A stretch of 64,000 bases of DNA, taken from positions 3,100,001 through 3,164,000 of the forward strand of contig JALJCS010000035.1 of NCBI GenBank assembly GCA_023055355.1. The letters run 5' to 3'. The number at the start of each line of letters is the position of its first letter. The stretch's first letter is position 1. A model generated the notes under the pieces. The model did not search any database. It saw only the letters and a program-made list of their open reading frames with translations, and was not told the DNA's origin. Below are positions 13,251 through 25,689 of the stretch, one piece after another. The translations under genes and the position numbers were made by a program. Origin of the DNA: Agelaius tricolor (taxonomy: Eukaryota; Chordata; Aves; Passeriformes; Icteridae).

Positions 13251-16200
13251 TGGCTAAACAAAACAAATCCCAAACCACAGAAGAGCAAAGTTTGCTCAAT
13301 AGAAATCATGAAAAGAAACATTTCTATATGTATAATTAATATATAGACCATAATACATGACAATTTTTAAATGCACTTAAAGCTTTTCTGAGGATAGACT
13401 GCAGCATTAGAGAAAAACAGCAACATGCATCAAGTACACAGCAGAGCACATTCCACAGCATCAGCTACAGGACTACAGCACTTTTTTGACTTCTCACAAG
13501 CTGTTTGTGCCACCTGAAACTTGCAGAGTGCAAAAGCTTTGCAGATAAAATCCAGCCACTTTCTACCAGGATTCCTAGATAGAAATAAAACCAGAAAGTG
13601 AGAGTTTAAAATAGAGTTGAAATATTAGTAGGTTGCAGCTCACAAACACGTTGCCCTTTCTCCCAAGGACACAAACATAAAATCAGTCAACTTTCACACA
13701 TCACCATTAAAGTTTCTAACCCAAAATATATTTGTAAAGCACTATGAAATTTAGAACCTGGCTGTAAATAGAGCAGCTACACAAGCCCTGCCCTGCAGAT
13801 TTCTGTCACTGCCCTGGGGCTGGTCAGTGCTGGGGATGGCTTGAGAAGCTCAGCAGTTCAACAGCTTGATTAGTGTGTTGGCAGGCTCCAGGATTCTGAT
13901 GAATTTTTAACTTTCTACTAATCAGTTTCAAGGGACTATTTGTATTTTCCCTCATCAGATCCCTAATGGCACTTTCCACTCAAATTGCCTCTATTTTACT
14001 CAATAAGGCTGTTTTCCTCCCTAGAAAAGACTCAGTAAGAAGTTATTTGCAGCACTCAGATCATTGATGTAAGCACAATTCTGCAAACTGTCCTGTGACA
14101 CATCATTCAGTTTTTTGTCATCTACTGATACAGAGCTCTGCAGAAATGATTTTATTTGCAAGTTTGGTGCCAGTGATGGTTTCCTGCCTGACCTTTTTGT
14201 GTTTTACTTTCTGCAGCCTTTAAGAGAAATGTTGCACAATATAAAGGTATTTTTCTTAATTCCAAAGCAGGGGCCTTTGGCTCCCTCTGAGGTTGGCCAA
14301 GCCCTGAAGGCAGCATTAGGAACTGAGTTTGTGTCAGTGTGACAAAACCCCAAGTACAGCAACTGTAGGCCACCACCTCAGAGGCTTTTCAAATCTCCTA
14401 AAGAGCCCTTGTACAACAAAATGTGTTTCTGTGATGTCCCATGATTTATGCACTCTCATTCTTTGATTTCTGCTCCATTTTGATTAAAGAAAACAGCAAA
14501 TACAGGTAAGAACATGCTTCCTATAATTAACACCAGCATCAGTCTTCAATTTCTTCCACAGATAACATTTTCCCCTCAGTTTATCAACTTTTTTTGGCAA
14601 TCTGTGATTCTGTTCAGTCTTTACACAACCCAGCCATGTAAATGCAGCTGAAAATCTCATTCCATTAATTTTCTTCCTTTGTAAGAAAAGACTGAAAGGC
14701 AATTTTCCCCCAATAAAACAGTTGCAGTAATTGCAGAGGCAGGGTTTTAGTAGACAAGAGGGGAAGAAAAACATCACTCACAGCTGTAACTGAATAAACC
14801 AAGATTAGGATGGATGGAAGTAGGAAAGGAGAGAGAATCACTGGACATCCAAAAGAGACACATTTTTGTATCTAAAAATATTTTTTTCCTCCAATTCCCA
14901 ATACAGAATTTTAAGCACAAAACTCACCCTCTCCTAGAACACCTGATGTCATCTCACCATTAAATAAATCTGCAGTTTGGAACTCACCTTTGCTATTTTA
15001 CACCACAAAGATCTGATATCAAGGAGAAATCAAAATTTAAAACAAGTGAATTGAAAACATCTACTAAGCATCCTCACAAACTTCTTTTTCCCTCTTAACA
15101 CCTGGTTGGTTTTTTTTTTATTAGGAAGGCATGAGGCAGAATAAGCAAATGAAAAAAAAAAAGTTCCAGAAGCTCATAATATTAAGTTAAAACCTTAATA
15201 CCCTATTTCTAGTGCTCAATAGGCTTTAAATTTGTCACCAAAAAATAGGTATTATTTGCCTAAGATCCCAGAATAACCTGACATAATAATCTGAATAGCT
15301 GTGCTCAGTGCTTTTCTGCATGACTACAAGGTGAAAGGTGTTTCCCACCACAGATCAATGTTGAGCCCACAGCTCCATCCCAAGCTTGCAGTGCTGCTGG
15401 CATTTCCTGGGCTTGCCACTGGTTCCCAGGCTCACAGCACCTCCCTGGTGTGACAGAACAAACCACATGAAAGCAGTGACAGGAAGAAAAAATCAAAAAT
15501 CAGAAAGTCAAAGATAGCACCCTGCCGAGGGTGTGTTTAGGTGAGTTCCTGGTTATCACATGCACTCAAAGTGTGTCAGAGGCTGTGGGGAGCCTGGAAA
15601 GGGAAGAGCAGCAGCAGCTGTGGGAGCTGGAACATGAAGCCAGAGCCAGAGTTACCCTGGATAGCCTGGCAGCCCTGCAATGGGTCTGACAGAGCACTCT
15701 GCACATTCACAGAGCACTTCTAGGCTTCCATCAGGGATCCTCTTCTGGCTGTGGCTTTTGGAAGCCATCCTAAAAAAGAAGAGCAAGTATCTTATTCCTG
15801 CATTTCCTCTATTTATTTATCATTCATCAGTCTTGAAATAAAGTTATGCAAATCCTTATTGTATGATCAGAGTTTAAAAATGCTGATTTAGGATTATTTT
15901 GGACATCAGCTATATGAATTCCAGGAAGAGTTTTTTTTCTACACAGTTACAAAACACAACTGCAGCTGTCTTAATTTATAGCAAAGTTCACAAACCTGGT
16001 GAGGTATTTCTGCTCAAATCTTACCCAAACTTCTATCTGCAAGCCCACACAACACACTGAATCAGCATGTTACAGACAAGAATCATTTTCACCTATGAGA
16101 ATTACCTACTGCACCCTCTCATCTGCCCTTCTGGAAAAGGAAAGGAAAGACAACTCACTGGAATATATTAAATATGTTGCACTCTATTATCCCCAAGTGC

Positions 16201-17289
16201 TTTTATCTAATTTGGGATTTAAACCAGCACAAGAATTGTCAGAGCTGCTCAGTAGAGATTCACTTTAAGTCATCCCAGACCAACAGCTGAGTCACAAGTT
16301 AAACATTATTGTACCATACTCAAAGCCAGGTCGAGTTTATCCTGTGATGGAATTTTTAAATTCCAAAAAATCCTACTCCAACAGGATTGTATTTTTTGCC
16401 ACTGAAGATAGGAACACTAAGACAAGAAGTGCTGTGTTCATTTGAAAAATAGGTCATGTCAAAAACTGCTTTGAAATGTATTATTTAAACAAAGCTTACA
16501 AAGAGTGCTGAAATTCTTCTGCTGAAATGTCTTCTGATGTCTGCACCAAGGCTGACCAAGGAAGAAGGAGCATACAGGAGGGGAAAGAAAATTGTGCAGA
16601 GAACCAGGAAGAGGCAGGATGAGATTTACCAGATATCCCAAGGATGTGGAGATCAAGAACAGGAATACACAGTAACTTGAGAAAACAGCCTAACAATTAC
16701 TTCATCAGCTAGATCTAAAAGATCTAAGCCCAACATGTTTTTAGGAAAGCATATGGAGTTTGTCACTGAACCTGACTGAGGCCAAGGTGTAACCACATTC
16801 AACAGCAACAGCCATCCATACAAGAGACCCTGGATTTGCACTCTCTGCTTACTGCATACACACTGACCAAAGAATTCCTGCTACTACAGACAGGAGATGT
16901 TTACAAACACACAACAGTAACCACACAAAAAAGATTACTTAACACAATGCCTGCAGTCACCTCACTTCAGACCATATTCTCTCTTAAAGCCAGAGAAAGG
17001 TCTTTGTGACAAATCCTAAAGCATCTCCACATGCACACACTGTTACCTGGTACAGACAATGCTGTTCAAATCACAAATTGTCTGTATTAAGTTGCCCCCA
17101 TGAATGTATTTTAAGGGCTCCCATATCTTAAAAGCCATGGATCAGGACTGTGGCTACTACAATAATAGTAAAAAAGAAAAATGGAAAACAGAAATGCAAG
17201 ATGAAATCATTCCAGATCCTATGTTTTAAGAAACAACATTTCAAAATTCTCTAAAATAGCCAAGTTCTCAGAAGGCCAAGCTCTGAGTA

Positions 17290-17392
17290 ACCTGATCCAA
17301 ACCTGAAGTCAGCCCTGCTTGGAGCAGGGGGGATGAGATGACCTTCAGAGGTCCCTTTCAACCATGTCAGTTTAAGGTTTCATAAAATAAAC
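17290..17392 (+). mobile_element. CR1 LINE 3' fragment (old)
   Basis: Contains CTGCTTGGAGCAGGGGGGAT and ATGACCTTCAGAGGTCCCTT, ending near GGTTTCATAAA. Typical CR1 3' end, diverged. Confidence 0.75.
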
Positions 17393-20300
17393 TGGAGAGT
17401 GGGGCTGTGTGTGTACACACACAAAACCACTTGTTCTTTATTTCTAAATGCCCTGGGCAGTCTCTGATACAGCTCCTGTGAACACTGCATCCAGAGCATG
17501 GTCACACACAGCACTGAGCAGAGCAGGCTGAGTCTGGCATCCTGAACACAAGTCTACAGAAAGAAGCATTGCTCAGTGACCTGAACGAGGTGGTGAACAT
17601 GGACCTGCTCACACTTATCAGCTCTTCCTGATCTCAGAACCACCCAAGTGATCTGTTCAATCCTCAGAGCTGTGCAAGCACAATCCTCACTGCCAGGGCT
17701 CTGAGTGCTGCAGTGCTGAGGAATCTCTGGAATTCTAAATGAAATTAATGCTTCTGCTGAGACAGGGGAAAAGAGAGGAACAGGACACTCAAACCACAGA
17801 CAGTGCTCAGCTTCACCATTGCTCTCTGACCCACACTGCATTTGCACATCTCAAACTGAAACTCCACTTCTCCAGCCTCTGGAATTCCTCCTTTGATGCA
17901 TGCTCCTTCCTGCTATCCACTGATCAGTGTTCTCAGCAGTGACTCACGAGAACATGCTTAACACTACACACAGCTGAAACTTGTTTGGGGTGTCTTGATT
18001 TAGAAGCCCACAGCAGGGTACAGGACATGAAAGCCTCTTGCAAAAGTAGTAACAAGCATCATCATTACACTGATGATAGGATTTCATCCTATTAAATCAC
18101 ACAAATGATCATGGCTTAGAAAAGTCCTATTTCATATTTAAATTTTACCACAAGATAAAAGCCATGATGTTCTACTCAGCCTGAAGAATTCAGAATAAAA
18201 CCAGGCTCCTGCCTCCCTGTTACATTGTTAAATATTAGGCTTTGATGCAGCATTCCTCTTGACTGACTGATCAAGCTTTCCAGACTTACAAGCATTCAGA
18301 GTAAGAAGAGCCAGAGAATTAAACAGCAATTTGAACTGCTAAGAAAGCAGGGCATTGAAACACTGGTTTTAAGTGCCCTATTCCAGTATCTCCCCTCAGT
18401 TCTGCTCCCCTCTCCAGCAGGTCTGAGGTGATCTAAAAATCTCCTTATTTCACCAAGAAATCTGCAAGAGCTATTGGAAACAATTTTTCCTCCAGTTTTG
18501 TAGGGTTTTTTACTACAGAAGTAAATCAAAATATAGGCCAGACTACCTTTCCCCAGCAAGACACAAAGTTTTCAGGTGATACCACATGATGGGAGCTAAG
18601 AGCACAACTGCAGTTACTGTGATTTTAGAAAATGGCTTCTTGCAAAGGCTAAGTAATGGAAGATTTAGTTAGTACCATGAAAAGCAGTGCATTGTAACTT
18701 CAGTTCTTTAACTAATGGTTTGAAATTTAAGTTCAACACAGAACAGAACAGCCCTTATTTGGATGAAGTTTCCCAGTTTATGCATGTAAGTACACACATT
18801 TCAAGAGATTTGATAGAGCCACAGTTCTAAGGAAACCAACTGGCACAGTAAGTCCACTTCACAAACACAAAACAAAATCTAAATTTGGTGGTTTTATAGC
18901 TACTTCCTCTATAAATCCCTACAGAAAATTCTCACATTTAACATGATAGGTTTATGCCCTAAGTATTCAGTATTGCCAACAGCACAACTGATGATTCTGC
19001 TGTAAGTAGTTCTCCTAAAGTACATTTTTAATGTATCAATGGAATAAGAGGGTAAGTAATTCTTATGAGTTTAGTTCTGACATCTGAACACAGTCAAATT
19101 CCACAATTTTTATAGACCCACAGGAGCAGAAAGCCTTCCTTGGCCATTTTGACTAAAGCAGAGCCACTGCCCATCATATCTATCAGAAGAAAGAATCTTG
19201 TTTCAGAATCATTTCCATTCACCATGCTGCTAACTTTACTGGAAAACAGCAATGATCATGTTCTGCTCTACAGAAATGAGATATTCAAAAGTGTATGCTC
19301 ATAGAGCAACCCAGATATATCATCTGTCACCCTGTAACACTACAAAAGGAAATGTTTACAAGTCTGCTTTCTCTTGATTTTTCTTCAGCATGAAGTGCCA
19401 GTGTGATGAGAGGTTTGGAGGAAGCCTTAGTAAGGGATGAATTGAACCATATTCCAGTACTATGAACAAGAATAATCATTCTACCAGTGATTTACACAGT
19501 GAGTGCAACTCAACAAATCAGGTACTGGCAGTATTATTCTACTTGCACAACAGTAAGTCATTAAATAATAGAAATATTTGCAGTGTGCATTTAAAAAGGC
19601 ACAAGAATGAGGTTAAACTGGCTGAGAATATGCAGTTGTGGATTCTTCTGATCTTGAAGCCTTTGGAGGAAAATGTAACAGAAGGCTGAGTCCTCTTCCC
19701 TCCTCACTGTAATGACACCAACAATTGGAAATCTGAGAGCACAGGAAGACACTCCACTGAGCACAAGTGCCAGCAGTCACACTTCTTCCATGAGCCAAAC
19801 TGAGTTATTTACATGAACCATTGTTTGGTCAAAGAAAAATCTGAAAGGTACAGAGCAAAGAGAGAACACAAATACAGAAGAAGTAGCATTTTCATTTTGA
19901 GAAAGTCTCAAAAAACTGCCTTCTCAACTTCTCAACTTTTCTTTTTAATCCATCTGTGCAACATTTAGAGCAAAATCCATTGTTCATAAAGCAATATTGA
20001 ATTCAGATACTTCAAAAGCATCAAGATAATATTTAAGAGCAACAGCAGTTTCTTCCAGCTTGGTTAAAAAACTGAATGCAGAGTACAATGATCTAATTAG
20101 GGGAATTTCTCCCCACAGAGAGGCTGTTCTAGTGTAAGCTGGTGTGAAAGCCCAGCTGGCTCCAACACTGTAAGATCAAGACCTGAAAGCTTATGCAAGT
20201 GTGTGGTTAAAGAAAAAAAAGTTGAAATCAGAACACTGGAAGTTTCTGTGCTTCTGATAACCATCCACTGAGTACCCTGAATGCTGCACCAACCTCAGCT

Positions 20301-22251
20301 TCTCTGTTCAAAACCTTTCCAGGATTACTCACACTTGGTAACTACAAAACATTCAGAACCACCAACACTGTTGTGTAGAGCCTCAGTTCCTGACAGTGCT
20401 GCACTTATTTCATCTCTGTTACAGGAGAAAATAATGAAGATGCAGCACTTATCAGCTCATGTATCAGCTGCTGTGCTATCAAAAGCAAAGCAAGACATCA
20501 AATGATTCAATCACAGAAGATTTTAGAGAAGCACCAGAGTAGCTGATCTCAATTGCTCCTTTTTTCAAAGGCACCAACACCATCTACAGTCCAGCAGTTT
20601 TACCCACCCAAGGCATCAATCACCTGCACAAGTGCCTTCCAACACATGGGACATCTGTTCCCTAAAGAGAAGCATTCCAAGAAACACATTCAGATGGAAG
20701 CACACTTGATGCTGACTAGAACTGACACTAGAATATTGTTTCTATCTTAACCCTTCAGAGTTTTAGATAAAATGTAAGGAATTCAGTCATTAAAATAACC
20801 TACAAAAAGTTATTAAATTCTGACTAAGTTCAGCAATACCATGAGCACTTTGGCTTCTCCTCTTTTGTTGCCCCTCAGAGAACTCTGCACAGACTCTTCC
20901 AGGGAAATAATCCACTCCACACACTTAAACACTGACATAACACAAGAAAACTTTATGTAATTGAGTTTAATGTGCTGTTCAACACAACACAGAATTTCAC
21001 ACAACTTACAGGAATTCTTTACAGTTCACAATATCCCCATAGCAAAATCAAAATGGGGTAAAAATTGCCCCTGTATTGTTATGCAAGAGCTGGGTTTTCT
21101 TCTTGCTGCTCACCCTGAAAAGCAACACAGTAATAACAGTTACAATATGATATTCAAATAGCTAAACATGAAATAAGTTTATTTTGTTTCACCATGTCTA
21201 GGAAAGTGAACTCCCTTAATACAATCTCCTAGCCTGGAAAGAAGAGGAAATATCACAATAAGTGCATTTGTGCTTTTCTATGTGCAATACCCATAAAGAG
21301 ACCAACATCTCCTGTTTTATGGTATATAAACAGAGCTTTCACTACAGTGAAATACAGAGCAGCACTCAGCATTACAGTAAATTATTTGTCTGACACTCAC
21401 CACTCAATTGTCTGTAAGAAAAGCTGTGTGACATCCCTTTGAAGTCACATTAGTGAAACAACCACAGACTGTGGTTTGACAGGGCTGGGGGGTGGTTGTT
21501 TTTAGTTTTTTCTTTTTTTTTTTTTTCCCTTTCTTTAATTAAAAACAAACTATGAACACTAAAGATCAAAAGCAGTACATGCAGAATCTTTTAGGCCAAT
21601 TAAAAATTGCAACAAGTCAAAACAAGGCACTGAAAATTGATTTGTTTGAAGAGAACAGGAAGCTGTCCTACCAAGCAAGTTATATTTATCAGGCTTTTTT
21701 TTTTTTCCTTTCCTTTTTTCTTTTAAATTTAACTTACACTTTCCTGCTTGCTAAGAAACTCCTCAGCTGTTCACCTTGGTCATGGTAAGTCTGCAGCATT
21801 TACAGCTTGCTGGACCTTCCTGGAGATGGTTTATTTGCTTTCCAAATTTGGGAAATTGCACTTTTGGAATTGCACTTTCCAAGTGGACAGGAATGCCATG
21901 GCTGTTCAGAGAACACATTGCTCAGGATGAAGAGAAATTCTGCAGCACAGAGTCTGCCAAAGCCCCACAGCTATGAGGAAAGCCGTGCAGCAAAAATCAT
22001 TACAAAAGGAGCTGCCAGGGCCAAATTAGGAGAGAGGGGGACAGGCTGAAGCCTCCCACAAAGCTGGGGCTTCCCAAGTCAACATTTGTTATTTACTGAC
22101 ACCAACTCATCCTACTGCACACTTGAGCCATCCTCTCTGAACTGCTCTGACACTTCTGAGTATCCATTTTGGATTTGTATTGTTTCATTTTTACTGAATT
22201 GAGGAAAAAAAAAAAGACACAGTCCATAATCAAATCCCAAGAAAGTCAGTT

Positions 22252-22325
22252 CATAGAATCCCAGAATGGTTTGACTTGGAAGGGACCTTAAAGATCATTT
22301 TGTTCCATCTCCCTGGCATGGGCAG
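22252..22325 (-). mobile_element. CR1 LINE 3' end, short fragment
   Basis: Plus-strand text CATAGAATCCCAGAATGGTT, then TTGGAAGGGACCTTAAAGAT, is the reverse complement of the CR1 3' terminus. Only about 75 bp remain. Confidence 0.85.
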
Positions 22326-24869
22326 TTCTATAATGAGAATTTGTCTTTTTAACACAGTAAAGGAATTTTTTAATCCATATCATTCAATTACTACAATAGT
22401 AAAAGAATCTCAAATTCCCCAAAGCTTCCTCAAAAAATCCTGTTCAACTACTTTGGTTCATTACTTTTCAGCGTTAGAGCAAATAACATATATTTTAAAA
22501 AATATTGTTTATTATCTGCTTTGACAGCTTTGCAATTGTTACATGTACACCAGAAAAAGACTTTTAAATAAGCTTGGTTAAATTCCAAATGTTAAAGTTA
22601 GAAGTTAATAACAGAAGAAGCACCAGAGAAGGATTGATTGTCTTCAGAAACCTCACTGGATGTGGGTTGGTAACCCTTCCATTGGCTTTGCACTGCCAAT
22701 GCCCTTTAAATCAGAATATCTGTACATTCCTTCCTTCCTGTTCTATCAGCCCACCAACTCCTCACAACAGCCACAACTCAAAAAACCATTCCATTTCTTC
22801 CATTGCACCTGGCAAGAATCTACTTGACTCCCCCACTGCTCCTCCATCAGCTCAATTCTTTACCACTGCTGAAAGCCAACCTCATCAGGCTCCAAAAGCA
22901 AGCCAGAAACCAATCATTAGGCCACCAAAGAAGCTGAATTTAAGTGTTGTTCCTCCACTGTCTCTGATGTGTGCAGTCCCTTAATAGCTAGTGTTTAGCC
23001 AACCTAAAATTAGACTCAAGAATAAGAAGCCTAGAATACAACAGCTGCTTTATGGTTATTAATTCAAATACAAACAAAACAACAACAGGAAAACATGACA
23101 GCCAAGAGCCTGGAAAGCAGGAAATACCCACCTGCATCTGCTCCCTTCAATGGGAAGTGCAGTGCCACGCCTCTGAAAACAAGAGAGAAGTGTGCATTAA
23201 CATAAACACTGGTCCTTTCTCAAGAAAACTCACTGTTTTCTGTTTGCCCAGATTTCTAAAAACACTGAGTTAGCAATTGAGCTTGGTGTTTTAATATGCA
23301 AGCTCAGCTACCAAGAGGACTTTGGGCAGCTGATTTGACCCCTGTATGGACATGCCACAGCCACCAAGGCTCAGCACTCCACCTCACTGCTCTCCTGTGA
23401 GCCAAGACAAACCCAACAGTGCCACCACTGAGGTGGGCTTCAGACACTGAAACACAAACCATTTTCCTCATGCTGAGGTTATACAAGTGCTCCTGGTAGG
23501 AAATATTCCCTGGAATAACCCAGCATGCCCTAGGATGCCTGTCTCAATGAACTCCTCTTATTTTTCACTCTCCTCATTCTTAGGCACCTGTTGCTCCTTA
23601 GCCTTGTACAATTACCACTGTGTACATGCCTGATAATCTGTCCAGCATTTGATGTGTTTGGTGGGGTTTAGAACCTTCACACTGATATCATGAGACTGTT
23701 CCAAAGCCTCACTGCCTTACCTTTTAGGGCAATGAAGTTGTTTTCATACCAAACAATTCTTCTCAATATTTCTCGCATCTCAGAATGCTGAAGTAAGCAA
23801 TCATTTAAATACAAACCCTCTGTCTCACCTGTACCAAATCAGTCCCAGGGATTCAGTAACTGCTACACTCCAAACTAAAATTATAGTGCCAGAGAAAAGT
23901 GCTATTTTGAAGAATGTACCTGAATTTTTCAGCTTCATCAGCACTGGTGTTTATTTGCTCCTGACCAACTTCCAAGGATTCTTCTCTGCCATAGAATTGC
24001 TTTCCAAACCCCAACTCGTTCACCTACTAAAATCAAAAGTAAGAACAAAAGATATTCAGCATCTTCAATTTATCTAAAATTAGCTGTATATTCTCCTATT
24101 TATATATAACTTTTATCTCATTATTTTTAAATGTCAGCTGCAGTCCTTCAAGTGGTACCAAGAAAAATATTTTATCCACCCTTCCCAAGCAAGGAGAGGA
24201 CAGTACTAAGGTTCCATCTGCTGCTATTAAAGGAGTGTTGGCTGACAGTGCTCTTTCTTCCTTCCCAGAGATCCTTCTCACACCCTCAGAGAAGGGACAG
24301 AGCAGAGCTTTTAACAACAGGTTGTCACTGTCATATCTAGAAATAAAAAATGCACTTGGTGTCAACACTCAGAATTATTTACTTCCTATTAGCAAACAGG
24401 AATATCGTGGCAATCTACTCACATATCCAGTAAAGTAAATCCCTGCAACTTCTGAGTCATTTCTGAAATCCAACTTTTCCTTGAGCATCAGCTACCGGTC
24501 AATGTGATCTCCCACATAAATCCTTGTTTTCCCCCTTCTTCTATCAAGACTCTTCTTTCTCTTTTCCAGAAAAGACAACACGGGGGGCCTTCCACACCTG
24601 TTTGCTGGCAGGGACATGCTGAGCCTGAAAATAAAGGAGAGGCTTTATTGAAAGGCAGCTCAGGACAACAGCTGGTACCTCAGCAGCACAGCGAGGACTG
24701 ATGGCCGAACGCCTCTGGCTCCTCGCAAGTCCAGCACCCGCTGCAGCCCCGCACCGGCGGCTCCCGACCCGTCCCCACCCGCTCGGCTCTTCCTCCCTCG
24801 GTGTCTCTCCGAGAGAAACGGCGGAGAACCGGGCCGCTCCCAGGCGGGACAGGGCGAGGGACTGCGGGA

Positions 24870-25219
24870 CAGCCCCGCACACCGCCCCTGAGGGGACAGC
24901 AGGGGCCATTCCCGTCTCACACCGCCCCTGAGGGGACAGGAGGGGTCATTCCCCCCTCACGCTGCTCCTGAGGAGAGGAGAAGCCATTCCCGCCTCACAC
25001 CGCACCTGAGGGGAGGAGAAGCCATTCCCGCCTCACGCCGCACCTGAGGAGAGGAGACGGCCATTCTCGCCTCACACCGCCCCTAACGGGAGGGTCCATT
25101 CCCGCTTCACACCGCCCCTAATGGGAAGAGCCATTCCCGCCTCACACCGCTCCTAACGGGAGGGTCCACTCCCGCCTCACACCGCCCCTAACAGGAGGGA
25201 CCATTCCCGCCTCACACCG
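24870..25219. repeat. GC-rich minisatellite, unit about 36-41 bp, about 9 copies
   Basis: Repeated module of the form CTCACACCGCCCCTGAGGGG followed by a short variable purine-rich stretch and CCATTCCCGC. Later copies change CCTGAGGGG to CCTAACGGG. It sits inside the orphan CpG island and ends just before a CA-rich stretch (25,230-25,265). Confidence 0.85.
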
Positions 25220-25439
25220 GTCCTGGAACAGACACACACAGAGATACACACACAGACACAGACATTCCCGCCTCGTGCCACCTCTGAGGGCACGCCAGCC
25301 CCTCTCGCTGCTCCGCAGGGAGGACAAGCGCACCTCACACCGCCCGAGAGGTGCCCTCACAGCGCCCCTGCGGGGTACGCCCTTTCCCAGCCGCTATTCC
25401 CTTTTCCTCCCACGCCAGTGTCCCGCTGCCCCCGGCGGG

Positions 25440-25466
25440 GTGGTCGGTCGGTCGGTCGGGGTCGGT
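25440..25466. repeat. (GGTC)n microsatellite
   Basis: Run of GGTC/GTCG units with one imperfection, in the orphan CpG island. Confidence 0.85.
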
Positions 25467-25689
25467 CTGTCGGTCCCTCGCCCGCCGCGGCGCCACCACC
25501 ACCGGCAGTGACCGGGGTAAACAAGGGACATGCGACAGGCGGCGCGCGCTGATGGCGCCAGGGTGACGTGAGGGACCCGCCCTGCTTTTAAAGAAAAAGT
25601 CCGAAAAGGATTTTAAGTGTTAAGCCAGGACAATGACTCGAAATCAGCCCTGATGGAGCGGCCAGTGGCGCTCAGGTAAAAACTGTTCT

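Larger units (their letters stand above)
24660..25680. promoter_or_regulatory. Orphan CpG island in the NARF-FOXK2 spacer
   Basis: About 1 kb of CpG-rich sequence, abruptly bounded, 12 kb from the nearest NARF exon and 19 kb from FOXK2. It contains a roughly 40-bp minisatellite, a (GGTC)n tract, a CRE-like TGACGTGA at about 25,563 and a TATA-like TTTTAAAG just after it. A candidate plus-strand splice donor CTCAG|GTAAAA lies at 25,675/25,676. Together these could mark a plus-strand non-coding transcript starting near 25,590. I recognise no protein product: frames in either strand here are open because of composition. Confidence 0.5.

Noticed and set aside
22574..22984. 136-codon plus-strand frame rich in Pro/Ser
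   Set aside because: Non-ATG start, no recognised domain, no splice context.
24544..24909. 121-codon minus-strand frame in the orphan CpG island
   Set aside because: No recognised domain; low-complexity Ala/Arg/Gly composition expected of a CpG island; no clear splice structure on that strand.
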